The notes under the pieces: generated by a model
What the model was told of the DNA's origin: nothing
The model's input: only the letters and a program-made list of their open reading frames with translations
Databases searched by the model: none
Shown: in pieces, positions 43,411 through 56,039 of the stretch
Position numbering within the stretch: position 1 is the first letter of the stretch
Layout of the letters: each line of letters starts with the position of its first letter
Origin: Isoetes taiwanensis
Lineage: Eukaryota; Streptophyta; Lycopodiopsida; Isoetales; Isoetaceae
Direction of reading: 5' to 3'
Length of the DNA stretch: 64,000 nucleotides
Assembly (NCBI GenBank): GCA_021234155.1
Contig: JAJEKV010000002.1
Location: 16,866,041 to 16,930,040, forward strand
Position numbers and translations under genes: made by a program

Positions 43411-44511
43411 TAAATTATCCGCCCCGTCCATTTGTGCCCCCCCCCTGGCCATTTGCATAGTGAAAAATACCAAAAAAAAATCTTTTAAAACAAATTATTA
43501 ACACCATTTATAAATTTAATTATAATAAGGATTGTAATACATTCTGATGCATTTACAGAACTTCTAGAGTGCATTTCCAGACCAACAAATTTTCTACGCC
43601 ATATATATTCCTACAAATAACTATCATAATGGTCTTTACGTGTACCGTATCTAGGCAGTGCCTTCTTCACTGCGCCCCATGTAGACTCTACTATATTGGT
43701 GTGCACTCCTGTTTCAGGATCAACAAAGAATCTCGAATGATTAACTGTGTAATAATTAAGCTGGAACTGCTCAAGCCATTCTGTATCGTACCCAGCCCAA
43801 CAATCGGACAATATGGTTATGCAGGGCTCAATATACTGATAGATTATATCAGTAAATGTCTCCTTTTCCCTGTCCGGAACAGCGACAAGAATATCCGATC
43901 CCCTCTCTATTCTACCAAATACCCATTGATCCTCTACCCTTACCCTTCTTGTATTTTCTTTTCCCAAACTTGCTCTCGTCTATCTCTACAATTTTCCTAG
44001 GACCCCTTATCTTACTAGAAGTGTGTACAGGTGTATCGTAACATATGTCACGGAAAAAATTATACCAATCACAAGCAGTTTTTTTGGATACATCACACTG
44101 ATCTATTACCTGACAGACCTGCAGCTAGATCCACCAACATTATATTAGCTTCAACATTTGCTGCCACGTCAATTTCTACCAGCAAACCAAGTACCTGATC
44201 ATAGACTACGTGTTGTGTCGCATCGAGTGCACTTCCATTATAATTTGTCTATTCGACCATTGTCACGCCTCATTTTCATCACTTGCTGATCACACAACTC
44301 GCAAACTCGTTCCTCTAGCAACAGACCTATCTCAATGCAAAATGAAATTGCATCTTCCAATAAGGAAGTGCATTCATGCAATTCTCTTAGACTCATAGGT
44401 TCTATAGGAGCATCATTGAAACAAAGACGATAATTTATTGGAGAGGAAGCCATGGTGGTTATGAGTGAATTTGGGTCACGAATTTTATAAGGGTTATTAC
44501 ATCCGCCCCCC
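43411..44511 (-). mobile_element. Merlin-type (IS1016/ISXO2-like) DNA transposon, copy 1
   Basis: Edges are marked by ATTATCCGCCCC (43414-43425) on the left and ACATCCGCCCCC (about 44499-44510) on the right. That pair is not a clean inverted repeat as written, so the borders are approximate. Minus-strand reading: an N-terminal block starting MASSP (44450), CELCDQQV, a catalytic region VEIDESKFGKRKYKKG (about 43990-43940), QWVFGRIERGSD, ILSDCWAGYDTEWL and HTNIVESTWGAVKKALPRY (about 43660). The D, D, E residues are in VEIDES, ILSDCW and NIVEST. Frame changes are present, including one between the first Asp and the GRIERGS block. Confidence 0.8.
43611..43967 (-). pseudogene. Merlin transposase, catalytic C-terminal part
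   Basis: 118-residue frame with the ISXO2-like DDE core: WVFGRIERGSDILVAVPDRE, then ILSDCWAGYD (second Asp) and VNHSRFFVDPETGVHTNIVE, followed by WGAVKKAL (third acid in NIVEST). The first Asp lies upstream in another frame. It would cut and join transposon ends; here it is broken. Confidence 0.85.
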
Positions 44512-44714
44512 TTCTCCTGCTTCTGCATCTGATTCTATTTTGTTCTGTCGCTCACAATAGACAGTTTTGTTTTATCCACACTAAAATTGTTCACCTAAAC
44601 CAACCTACCCCATATAATTTTATTCTAATTTTATTCTAATTAAACCAACCTACCACATCTATTTTTTACTAATTAGTAAACCTAACCCAAATATTACAGA
44701 CAAAAATTTTTAAA

Positions 44715-45760
44715 TGCAATAACCCCTATAAAATAGAGACATTCGTGACTCAAATTCGCTCATAACCATCATGGCTTCCTCTCCAACAAATTATCGTCTC
44801 TGTTTCAATGATGCCCTTATAGAACCTATGAGTCTAAAAGAATTGCATGAACGCACTTCCTCAAAAGAAGATGCAATTTCATTTTGCATTGAGATAGGTT
44901 TGTTGGGAGTTTGCGAGTTGTGTGATCAGCAAGTGATGAAAATGAGGCACGACAATGGTTGAACGGACAAGTTTACGTGAAAGTGCACTCGATGCGACAC
45001 AACACGTAGTTTAAGATCAGGTACTTGGTTTACTGATAGCAAACTGACATGGCATCAGATATTGGAATGTACTGTTGGTTGATCAAGCTGCATTTGTCAG
45101 GCAATGGATCAATGTGATGTATCCAAAAAAACTGCTTGTGATTGGTATAATTTTTGTCGTGACATATGTCACAATACACTTGTACACCTAGTGAGATAGG
45201 GTCCTGAAAAAATTGTAAAGATAAACGAGAGCAAGTTTGGGAAAAGAAAATACAATAAGGATAAAAAGATAGAGGGTCAATGAGTGTTTGGTGGAATAGC
45301 GAAGGGATCAAATAACATATTTCTTGTTCTGAACAGGAAAAATGAGACGATTACCTAATATAATCTATCAGTATATTCAGCCGAGCACAACCGTTCGATT
45401 GCTGGGTTGGGTACGATATGGAATGACCTGAGTAGCTCCAGCTTAATCATTACACAGTTAATCATTCGAGATTCGTGGTTCATCCTAAAAGAGGAGCGCA
45501 AGGAGCGCACATCAATATAATAGAGTCTACATGGAGCACAGTGAAGAAGACACTGCCTAGATACGATACACGTAAAAACCATTATGATAGTTATTTTGAG
45601 GAATATATATGACGTAGAAAATTCGTTGGTTCTAGAAATACACTCTAGCAGTTCTATGAATGCATCAGAATGTATTACAATCCTTATTGTAATTAAATTT
45701 ATAAATGGTGTTAACTTGTTTTAAAAGATTTATTTTTGGTATTTTTTACTATGCAAAAAA
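44715..45760 (+). mobile_element. Merlin-type DNA transposon, copy 2, head to head with copy 1
   Basis: Mirror copy of 43411-44511 beginning near 'aaatgcaataaccc' (44717) with the same N-terminus MASSPTNYRLCFND (44771), CELCDQQV, an IDESKFGK-like region (about 45225) and fragments of the DDE core to about 45600. Outer sequence 'tattttttactatgc' mirrors 'gcatagtgaaaaata' of copy 1. It has more stops than copy 1 and its transposase is not translatable. Roughly 200 bp separate the two copies. Confidence 0.75.
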
Positions 45761-46600
45761 GGGGAGGGCCCAAATTCTTCCCGGGGGTGGGATTCCTCCA
45801 AAGGGGAGAACTAGATTCTTCGGGCGGGTTTGGGGTGGGGAGGGGAGGAGGGATAGTACTAAAAATGGTGATTGATGATGGTCTTGGTTTGCTGGTGTGG
45901 TGATGCCTTCAATCAAACATGAAACAAAACCATAATGCTTACCTGCTGCTGAAGCTCTCTGAAGTACAAATTGCAGGTAAATCATGTTCCTATCGAAACC
46001 AAAGTGAGAAATTATGCCGAATACACTGCAAACCATAAACCAACAACCTCAATAAAAGCCCTCAAATAGAAATACAAATCCGTCACCACATGTTACCTCC
46101 ACAAGAAGGATTTTGTTGCAGGTCTGGAAGGCAGTACATGCGCTTTCTTTAAGCTTTGGAAGTCCGGCAAAAGCGTAAGCTTGGAAGTCCAGCTATAGAG
46201 CTCCCACTTCCCCACTTAGCTATTACTGCAGCTAGTTGCATTCTTCCAATGAGCAACATGAAGTTTCTCTTTACCAGTTTGACCAATAACATAATGCAGA
46301 TATTGGCATATGCAACATGGCATCACCAAAAAGCACCACTTCGAGAAATCTTCTTCTGACCTAAAAACAACCCGCTGTCTACTTCACCATAAGGAATTTG
46401 GCATTTGCCAACTGTTCATTTATCCCTCCGAAATTGCCTAATCCTAGTTTTCAGATATGGATTGTGTAGAACAAGATGTACACAACAAGTAAAGAAACAT
46501 GGACCAGCACCTATATAATTCTTTTTATTTTGTTAAAGCAATGCAGATTCTATATTGATGTCACTTAAGACATTCTGTACAACTTGTAATACATAACAAT
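45761..46600. other. No gene seen; 3' flank of the ABC1 kinase gene
   Basis: No supported coding sequence. The segment lies just 3' of the kinase stop codon at 46611 and probably includes its 3' UTR. Repeated phrases 'ggaagtccggcaaaagcgtaagcttggaagtccagc' occur at about 46158. Confidence 0.4.
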
Positions 46601-46610
46601 TGTCATGATT

Positions 46611-49600
46611 CTAAATACCAGAAACATGTAATATTCTAGACAACAAATACAACAAAGCCTCGATCACATGTTGCCAACCTCTTTTAGAAACAGCAGACAC
46701 GATCCCTAGAAAGAGCTTTTGCGCCTCACGATTAGCCATGACGCGAAGAAGCAAGGGTATCCAAATTTCCGGGGCTGAATTCACAGCACTTAGAAATGCT
46801 GAAAGTCCTCTTACAACTCTTTCCAATAGATCTTTATCCTGCAAGTAATGCATGTAAGTACAACTTTTAGTATTTGAAAAACGGGAAAATGATGCCATAC
46901 CTGATGGGATTTAGTGCTTGCATTAATGGGTTGTTCCTTCTTTGCAGCATCTTGTCCTTGACCAGTTGTAGGACCTTTTTCTGGACCTTTCCATTTTACA
47001 CCAAATTTCTTGCGACCAGCCTTCAATCTACCCCAAGAGAATAGCTTTACCCTAGAAAATATGCCTTCCTGTCTAAATTGCATGACTTCCACTTTTATTG
47101 ACCTGTCTGCCATGGGCCTATATTGATCTGCTGTAGGCTCATCCTTGGGTATGCTATTCACATTGATAGCATCATCAACTGGAACCTTCCGGATGGATGA
47201 AATAATACGCTCTGCGGTCACATCAATAACTTCTGCAATATCTCTTACAATTAACATGCGTACCCTGACAGATTTCTCTGATAAGATAAAATCAATCAAA
47301 TCGGCTGTAGCAGATGCTACAACACGAGTATCAAAAGATCTCCGGATCCTCCCCACTGTCTTACTGGCATTCTTCTCTTTCTCCTCAACCAACTGTTCAG
47401 AAATGGCTACTACCTGACAAGTAGAATGAAATGTAGATTACAGACCTTAAAATAAGGAAAGCTTACCTATAATTCAAATCAATATTCAGCATAAAAAGAA
47501 ATACATAGGTAAGGGCCTGATCTCACAAGCCGTTCAAGCCGGTGCCATCGAATAGATCCATTATTCCGTATCAATAATTCCTGTAAAATTTTCCTCATAT
47601 CGGGATCGGGGTCTGAGAGAAGCCTCCCAACAATAAACGGATAAGCACTCTCAATAACTTTGAAATCTGGATCCAATGTTGTTGCCGTCCCTTCTAAAGA
47701 CCCAAGGGCCCTGATCACCAACCCAAACTCAGGGGGCAAACGGAAATTGAAGTCGTACATAACATCTGAAAGTTGACTCATAATACCCTGTCACAAAAAG
47801 AAAAACAAAACACGCGGATTGTGCACTTTTAAAATTTTAATATACATTATATAGCATAAAATGCTCATAAACCTATCAACATAAGTTACAGAAGGAATTC
47901 AAATGACTTCACCTGAAAGTCAAGCTGTGCTCTTGTTGTTTCGTCACCAAAAGATTCCTGCAATGCCTCTGCTATGGGTCCCAATTCTGTCCCTTCAGGA
48001 ATAAACCCAAGAGATGAAAAATCCTCAGCCAGCCTTGTTGCATCACGATTTACAAAATGCACCAGCTGGGTACAGGAAGCAAGCAAGGCACCAAGGTTAG
48101 AACAATTTTCAATTGAATATAGCCATATCCAAACTATTGTGTAATATAGTCACGCTAAGTCCTAACCAATCCCAAGGGATGGAAAATCCTGGTTCAAAGG
48201 AGGAAGTTAGTTCCACTGATATTGTCCTATAATGTTTCAAAATTTCCACTGATACTGTCCTATAAAGTTTAAAAATTAGTTCCAATAATATTGCTCTATA
48301 AAGCATAGCGTATTTTAAAAAAATGGGTTAAAACTGAGATTAAATCTAACTTGTGTATGTCAATCTGTACATCTTCTAGTAGAGCTGAACGGATGATACC
48401 TTTCTGCTTTTCCCAATTGTCTTACAATGATATCATGTATCCTATCTATGTAGCCTACAACACAGCAATATGGCCAAAATGAATGCAACAATAACTTAGC
48501 CCTCCAGTTAGCTTCTGACCCTGAAGGTTATGGTTTCCCCCGATGCCTAACAAATCAACATTCCATCCCTTCAGTTGGAAAATTCACAATCGTGCAGCTT
48601 TCTAATTCCGCATATAGAAACTGCCAACTTGAACAACTCAATGATAACAAGTCATTCTAAATAAACAAAACAGAAACGATTATCATCCTCTAGCTAATTC
48701 CACATCAAAAGAACCATATTCATGAAATCATAGTTCAGCTCCATATGGTTTACTAGTGCAAGTTGACTGATACAGCATGCAATGTAACTAAGACTTGCAC
48801 TTACAGTTCTGATAAGACCAATTCGATAAGCGCGTGGAAGATCACTCATCATGCCAAAATCAAAGTAAGCAAGTATTCCATCTTTCGTTGCAACAAGATT
48901 GCCAGGGTGAGGATCAGCATGGAAATAGCCGTCCACCAATAGCTGCCTCAATGAGCAAAATACTCCCTGTATAACATTGAGACAAATGAGACATAGCATA
49001 AATACTCCATAATGTAAGCTGCCTTTGACTATGTTTAGCATTCCAACCTGATCAACCAAATGTTGAATATTCAAGTTAGCTTTTAATAATGATTCTCTGT
49101 CTGTTAGTTTGATTCCGTCAATCCACTCCATTGTAAGTACTCCCTCGGTAGTATGGCTCCAGTATATTTTTGGCACCTTTACTAATGCTTCCCTTGACTT
49201 CCTTGCCCCTTCAGAACTCCCACTCTCAACCCTGTACTCTGACTTCTTGTTTCCAGAATGCGTGCTCTTGTTGTCTGACAAAAACATGGTTCACTGGTAT
49301 ATTACAAAGAAAAAGAAACTACTGCGTTATTTAGTTAAAACAGAATTTATCAATAACCATACTAAATATAGTAACTAAGCATATGAACAATCTCTGAATG
49401 ACTTGTTTTATGGCTCTAAAATATTTTTATTAATAGTCCTTGCCTAAATGCTAGCAGAGAGAATGTCTAAATGGCAGGCTATGATTTTAGCAATGGTGGA
49501 AGGACTAGAAAATTAACTATATGCATTAGGAGAGCCCATTCTATAAATGAAAAAGATGCCAGATCTTTACATCCAACTGTCCACATTTCCAATGCGAATT

Positions 49601-52600
49601 CACTCTTAGTGTCGTGTTTGTGGACAGTCAGTGTCTTCTATAGACATGTGCATTTGAGTTGAGGCCTAGATTGAACAATAAAAACTTTCTGAACTTCATG
49701 AAATGTATGATTATGAGGATTTTTCGTATGATATCATCACCATCCTTCTCTTGTGAACCACAAAATTCCCAGAAAAAAGTAACAAATATGAAACTATTTC
49801 TGAACTACATAAATATCTGTAAACAACTTACCATAAAAGTCTATACCATAAAGACTATTAAAACGATCCGCATTCTTTCCTTCAAAAATGTAATTAGTTT
49901 CCTCCATCATATGGTCAACCTGTTTAGACAAAATGTTTAAGCTTATGCCCAAGCAAAAAAAAGTTTAATTCTGATTCAATCATCTAGCCACATAACAAGA
50001 TCCTATAGATACATTCATGATGGCCTCTGGTTACAGTAAATTGTATGGCCCACAGAAAGCAGAAGGAAAGGAGAGGTTGGATTGTAACGTACACATAATA
50101 CCACTGATTCAAATATATACATCACTATTGAGAGAGGACATTTACTTGTTTGTATAAAGAGAATTTTGTGTCAAAGGAACAGATATAGATAGCCTATTGA
50201 CAAACTTTATCTCTAATATTTCTAGAACAAGCACACTCAGTCAATTTGTAGTTTGAGACAAAAAAAAAATTATTTGCTTTGTTGTATAGCTACTAGCACT
50301 ACAAAGGTGACCTTAGAGCAAATTTGAGTGCGCTGAATCAACGTATTACTTGTGCATTCGGCTCGTGAAAAAATAGCAAGGTACAAATCCAGATAAGAAA
50401 TACCATTTCATTGACTACAGCAATAAGATCCCCCCGAGATAAGCAATACCATTTCATTGACTACAGCAATAAGATCCCCCCGAGCTCCGGCAAGCCATTG
50501 TAATTGACCACCAACCAAATGTAATAATTGGGCATCAAGGGCTAATCGATAGCTAACATGGGGCCTTAACACTTTCACGGCAACAATTTCTCCTGAATGA
50601 AGACGTGCTGCAAAAGTAGAAATCTTAAGGATATTAAGTATAACCTTATGATGAAGTAACACCAACACCAAACTGCACAATGCATTGCATTTAAATAATG
50701 AGTAAGAAGGCAAAGTATGTTAACGATTGAAACAGCGATGCACTTTGCTAAAGGACCTGCAAGGACTAAGAGTCTATAAAGGAAACCCTTAGCAGATAAA
50801 GACAGGCAAGGTGAATAGATTGATGGATGGACAGATGCATGAATTGGTTGGCACAGATGGATTTAATTCCTTCATACAGAGGTAGATGCTTATATATCCT
50901 GATGTAACTTGGGTCTAGCATGCTTTTTAACGAGCCCAAGTTACAGCACACCGATGAGCCAATTGGGGCACAACTCTTTAGCAGCAATAGCAGGAGAGGA
51001 ATGCAGACTACCCAAGGGGCTGAATCTGATTTTGGAACAGTCAAGTAGCAAAACAATCAGCAACCTGACTTTGCACTTGGTCAATATTATATGAGCAATA
51101 CCATACCACATCCTAAGGTCCAGAGTACCATGAGATCCAAAGGCCTTCAGGAAACACCCAGCCACACAAGATTACCTTAATCCCCCACATGAAAGAGCGC
51201 TAACAATATGAAGTTCTTTTAGTATCAAAATAGCCTGTTCTACCATGACTCAGCTCTCACTGCGCCAAATACAAAATCAGGTGAAAGCGCGTTTTAGAAG
51301 GCCGAAATGTTAGGGTCTCCCACTGCAAGGTCTAATCAGTTCAAAACGACTATTTGAAAATTGATGTTCCTTTCCTCCCATAGCTCATATATGGATCCTC
51401 AAAAGAGTAGGCTAGAAGGTGGATTAAAGACCTAGATGAGTGTTGCACAATATAACAACAATGAGAACTACAACCGATTGACCCAATCTCTACCAAGTGT
51501 AGTAAGACTCCGCCATAAAGCTAAATTACTTGATACAAATACTATTTTACCTTTATAAACTTGGCCTAATGATGCGGCTGCAAGTGGTTTTTCACTGATC
51601 TCTGCATATAAGCTCTTAATTGGTGCTCCTAGTTGTGCTTCCATGTATTTCATTGCCTTCGATGTCGGAAATGGAGGTATTTGGTCCTTCAAATTCCCAC
51701 ACATGAACTTGTATTAGTAAAATTAAACAAATGAAACAAGGACCACTATAGAACAAAAATAGGATCACCACCTAAACCTATTGCACATCGAAGCATATGC
51801 AGACAAAAGGATGGCCTTAGATGTCAATTGTCCTGGGAAAAAATTTATTTCTCCTGCTGCCAGAAACTTTTTTCTCAAGGATGGCAAATGTAAAAACAGT
51901 TTCGAAGCAATGCAATGACTTCTTATAATTTGACGTTTGCATATTTACACGAATCACATATTCTCCTTGTAAGATGGTCGATAAGAAGCGACTTGAGTAA
52001 TTAATAAACTGATCTGGGTCTCAAAAGAGCATCCTTAGCATTCTTGCCTAGTCCAATTTTTTCCCTTTGTCCTTTTTTGAAGGCCCAACTGGCAAGACTT
52101 GCTCCGGGCCACGTCTCCTACGCATTAATAACCAGAGCTTTGTCCGAATTCAAAGGTTCCAAGTTCAACCTCAACCAGGAAGAGAAGTTCAAGTGTTCCC
52201 AATGGAGGGATATGGCTCTAGAGACTGAGTTTGGAGAAAAAGACTTGGGATGTTTATTTGAAAGCAATAGAATTGGTAAAAGCTAGAGAATCCACGAAAA
52301 AAAAAAACTTACCTGCAATTTTGATAGCTCAACGCAATAAGCATGTGGAAGTATATCTGGTCTGGTACTAAGAGCTTGGCCAAGCTAATATTCGCCAACA
52401 GAAGACTCAGTAGGCAATCATGAAATAAAAAAGAAAGCACTATTAACATTTGAATCAAAAGAAAAAGGTCAAGGATTAATTCTCGACTCTAAACGAACAT
52501 TTATTTGAAATATTACAAACATCTCATATACTGACACAGTAGAGAAGGAACAAAAAAAAGCGTGAAGAGAACTATAACGTAGACAACCATGACAATAAAG

Positions 52601-54081
52601 AAAACAAAACGAAACAATTGCAGGCTCTAGAGTATGCCATAGTGAAAAGCATTTGAATGTAGTTTCGATTCCATCAAGATCATAAGAGATTTCTCAAGCA
52701 AAAAAAGTGTTTATTTGCAATATTACAAAAATATTAAAGAAGCAATAAACAGCACAGCAAAGTACCTTTATATAGAAGGGTCCAAGCCGTACTAGACTTT
52801 GACGCATCTGCAAATATGACAATTGTCTTAGAAAGCATAACCAAGAAACTGATACATGCATTAAGCTATAAGTTAAATAGTTCAGGTTATATGAAAATAA
52901 AGCACAAAAGAAAAAGATCTTAAAAAGAGCACTTGATATAACTTCTCCAAACACATGTAGAACTTGAAAATCTAACAACGTATGCAATCTCAGAAGCGAG
53001 AGCGGGTACATTCTTTACATCATCATGAATACCTGTAGCTGTTGTATACAATTGGACCTAAAACCTCAAAATACTTTTCCTTAGCTTTCAAAATAGAAAG
53101 TAGTCTAATAAGAAACTGCCAAAGGGCCAATGGATAATGCAAATAAGTCCAACTATTTCAGATTCTGAAACATAATCACTTCAAATTTGAGCATCATTTC
53201 TTTGAAACATCCCTCACAATAGAAAATTTGTTGAATAAAAAAAAGAAAGGAAGAATGTATTAACATGTGCCTGATACCGCTCGGGTTTATAAGGCCAATT
53301 CTTATATAAGGCCACCTTGAAATGTGTATCAACGTGAAAGAAGAGATTGCCAAAAGGCAGATAACAAAACAAGTCAATTTTCAGATTTTGAACATAGAGA
53401 TTTCAAATTTAAGCATAATCAAGGAGTAATGGCTGATAAGCATTTCCCATATGTTGTTACCTCTGTAATATGGTAATCAGAAGTTATGATATCCAACCAG
53501 ATCTGATGAGATGAATAATTTGCAACTCCGAAGAAATGATGAAATTACAGCCTGGAGTTTCAAGCAAGATAAGTCAACGGGACTTGTCTGGATTTAAAGA
53601 GGCCACCGAGAACTTTTGATTGGTGTGTTTAGCAATTATCGTTTGCTTTAATAACTCATATCTTGGTAATTTGGTCAGATGCATCTAGATTAGAGCATCA
53701 CCATGAAAGGGTAAGCAGCATATCAAATGGTTAAAACTACTCGTCCAATTCAAGAAAACCACAGTTAACAGAAGTCCGTTCTTGTGTCCCATTGACTTAT
53801 AATCCATTTCCCATACTACCCTATCCTTACTTTATCAACATAACAAGCTTGCTAACCTTTGCTGCACGCTTACTGATATCCTTCTCAATGACGTGCCAAC
53901 TACTTAGCATTGCCATTTCGGACATGATAAGCATTGCCCTGTACAGCACCAGGAATGGACGGTACCAGAAGTCATAGCTTGGCCTTCTTTCAATTTCTGC
54001 CTGGATTTGTGAAGCAGATGCTGCACTGTGCACAGAGGATCTAGCAAACCTATAAACAGCAGTAAGTGTCATATCCAACAT
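46611..54081 (-). CDS. ABC1/UbiB-type atypical kinase, 12 coding exons
   Basis: Coding exons on the minus strand: 54081-53857, 52807-52766, 52384-52313, 51686-51551, 50607-50450, 49919-49832, 49274-49048, 48966-48805, 48065-47913, 47787-47527, 47413-46901, 46838-46611. All borders are GT-AG and every phase joins, giving 754 residues. Signatures in order: RLGPFYIKLGQALSTRPD (the KxGQ motif, across exons), AAASLGQVYKA (alanine-rich loop), IVAVKVLRPH (catalytic Lys), METNYIFEGKNADRF-like ExD/ETNY, FHADPHPGN and FDFGMM. ABC1K proteins are atypical kinases or ATPases of plastids and mitochondria linked to quinone metabolism. The C-terminal block (WHRLERLVVAISEQ, then an Arg/Lys-rich region) resembles plastid members. 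The transit peptide is not resolved: the preceding candidate exon would read TAA at the junction. The start at ATG 54081 is therefore provisional. Confidence 0.88.
49832..49919 (-). CDS. Short ABC1K exon 6 (88 bp)
   Basis: Acceptor AAACAG|GTTGAC, donor TTTATG|GTAAGT. Encodes VDHMMEETNYIFEGKNADRF and NSLYGIDFY, matching the conserved segment after NEMV in the preceding exon. It is part of the kinase entry above and is listed separately because it is easily missed. Confidence 0.85.
50391..50482 (-). repeat. 46-bp tandem duplication over an exon-intron border of the ABC1 kinase
   Basis: Plus-strand 50391-50436 and 50437-50482 are copies with one mismatch (AGATAAGAAATACC vs AGATAAGCAATACC). The unit covers the last 30 or so bases of exon 5 and its donor GTATTGC/GTATTTC, so the gene now carries two donor sites. 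Only the upstream one keeps the frame (NEM|VDH). Confidence 0.9.
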
Positions 54082-54181
54082 CACAAATTCTACAAAAAAA
54101 CAATGACTCTAATTAGCAATTTCATTTGCCTTCCCCAGCTCAACTTCGTTAGATAAGGATGAAAATACTTACAACTGATAG

Positions 54182-54250
54182 AATCTAGTGGAGTCATTGC
54201 TGCAATCCGCAATGCCATATTTATGTGAAATAATCTCCTGGAACGTCCAT
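54182..54250 (-). other. Possible upstream exon of the ABC1 kinase
   Basis: On the minus strand GAGCAGGCAG|ATGGACG looks like an acceptor and ATCAGTT|GTAAGT like a strong donor. The frame reads RRLFHINMALRIAAMTPLDS. Joining it to exon 53857-54089 (which begins AATTTG) would create TAA. It could be 5' UTR, could use another splice site, or the gene may be damaged. Confidence 0.4.
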
Positions 54251-54584
54251 CTGCCTGCTCAAGTATCACGTAGATAATGAATTCCGTTGTTTATAAGATG
54301 CAAGAGAGCAAAAAAAATGTTTTCCATAATCGATTAGAGACTGTCATCAGCATGCGAACCTGCTTGACGTGTGGATGTCCATCTCCGGCAGAGTACATTC
54401 CTCATGCTCTTTTCCACCTCATTTCATGCTTGCTAAACCCTACTACAGCGCCGGAGGATTCATCTTGCGTGCATGCGGTTCAATTCAAAAGTTTGCAATC
54501 GTGTAACAGGGATTATAAAATGGCCCTCTTGCTTTCTTTGGATTAACGCGCTTCTCACACTTGTCATACTTTCCCATTTTTTTA

Positions 54585-54760
54585 GTGGGCAGAAATGGTA
54601 TGCCTCTAGTAAACATATCATAGGTATGTTTCATAAGTGATTCATTGAGTCGTCTTCTATCTAGTGGCCATAGTGGACAGAAATGGTATGTCTCTAGTAG
54701 ACATATCATAGGTATGTTTCATAAGTGTTTCATTAAGTCGCCTTCTATCTAGTGGCCAGG
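54585..54760. repeat. 88-bp tandem duplication
   Basis: Two copies (about 54585-54672 and 54673-54760) of a unit starting GTGGGCAGAAATGGTATG and ending CTAGTGGCCA, with a handful of substitutions. Not coding. Confidence 0.75.
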
Positions 54761-54773
54761 TATCCATAGCTTT

Positions 54774-54859
54774 AGGTGGTGCAATCTTAACTTGCCACGT
54801 CGCTAACACAATGTTTAGGTGGTGCAATCTTAACTTGCCACGTCACTAACACAATGTTT
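54774..54859. repeat. 43-bp tandem duplication
   Basis: Unit AGGTGGTGCAATCTTAACTT...ACACAATGTTT at 54774 and 54817 with a single difference (gtcgct vs gtcact). Sits directly beside the 88-bp duplication. Confidence 0.8.
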
Positions 54860-55880
54860 GTTGGGTCGATGCATGTTGAACCAGTACAAAATTGTTGCTA
54901 AAAGCTGCCATTAACATTTACAAATTTCCAAACAATGGCTTTTCGAGATTCAAGATGCAATGGGTTTCCGATATTGGTGCTATAATCAAAGCAAACAACA
55001 AACCTCCTAATGTTATTGAACACAAGAGGAGTTGTGAACATGTTGGTATTGATACAAGCCAAGTTGACTGTTGAAGGGATGCTATTGATCACAATTTGGA
55101 GTAGTAGTGATTAACAATAAATGAGGTTGTAAAGGCTTTTCAGAAAGGATGAACAGGGCGACGAATAGGGCGACGAACAGGGCGGCCACCTCTGGGCAAA
55201 TGAAGACGGCAAACCAGCAGTAAAAATTGGAGGCCCAGGGCCTCCCTCAGGAATCGTAGAAGATATTTCGGCCTGCAGCAACTTAGTAGCATCTAGCAGC
55301 AACGAACTGGGTGCATTGGGTGATTCAATCCAGACAAAGGGCAAAGGGGGAAATATAGTAGAGGATAAAGGGGAAAACCCCGGCAACACAATAAAAGGAG
55401 CAGAAGGGGTTCCAAAACAAAGTGTAAGTGCCATTTGGGGTTTGCAGGGACAGGATGAGGCGGATACGGTGAGGTAAGGGACGCCTCACATGTAGCGTCT
55501 CCTGCGCCTCCCCAATGTGAACATCCCCGGCAAGAATTTTGGGGCGTTCACGTGTTGGACATCGCCATAGCTACACCATCACCGGTTTTTGCTACACCCG
55601 CACCGGTTTTTGCTACTCCATCACTGTTTTTGCACCACAACTTCAAGATTGCTTCAAAATTTTACCTTTTGTTGCAGGTGAAGACCGAAATTTACTGGAA
55701 ACGGAGGTCAAGACGTCCAAAGGCTGAAGCAGCCGGTCGATCAGGAACTGCTGGAGCAGTTTGACGTCCAACGGTTTGGACGTTGAGCCGCCCGGCAAAA
55801 AAACTTAACATGTGAATATCTTTTTTGTTACATGTGAAGCGTCCCTAAGGCTCAATTGCAGGAGAAAGAATAGAGTTGGA
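54860..55880. other. No gene; region upstream of kinase and L1
   Basis: I see no supported gene. 'caccggtttttgctac' repeats at about 55570-55625, an imperfect tandem run (four units of about 18 bp). The Gly/Pro-rich frame 55434-55111 on the minus strand is not recognised. Confidence 0.4.
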
Positions 55881-56039
55881 AGTGACAAACCAGAAGTCTG
55901 GAAAAGAAAAAAAAAAGGGTAAGCAATTCATCTAGTTCTACTCTGGAGCCTATACCCGTAAATCTTTGTACCGATAGTAAGCAAGAGGAGCTGAAAAACT
56001 GTGGAAACCTGGAGTCCACTGTGAACAATAACGAAGCTA

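Noticed and set aside
55111-55434. Proline/serine-rich minus-strand frame
   Set aside because: Low-complexity composition, no homologous pattern, no promoter or splice evidence.
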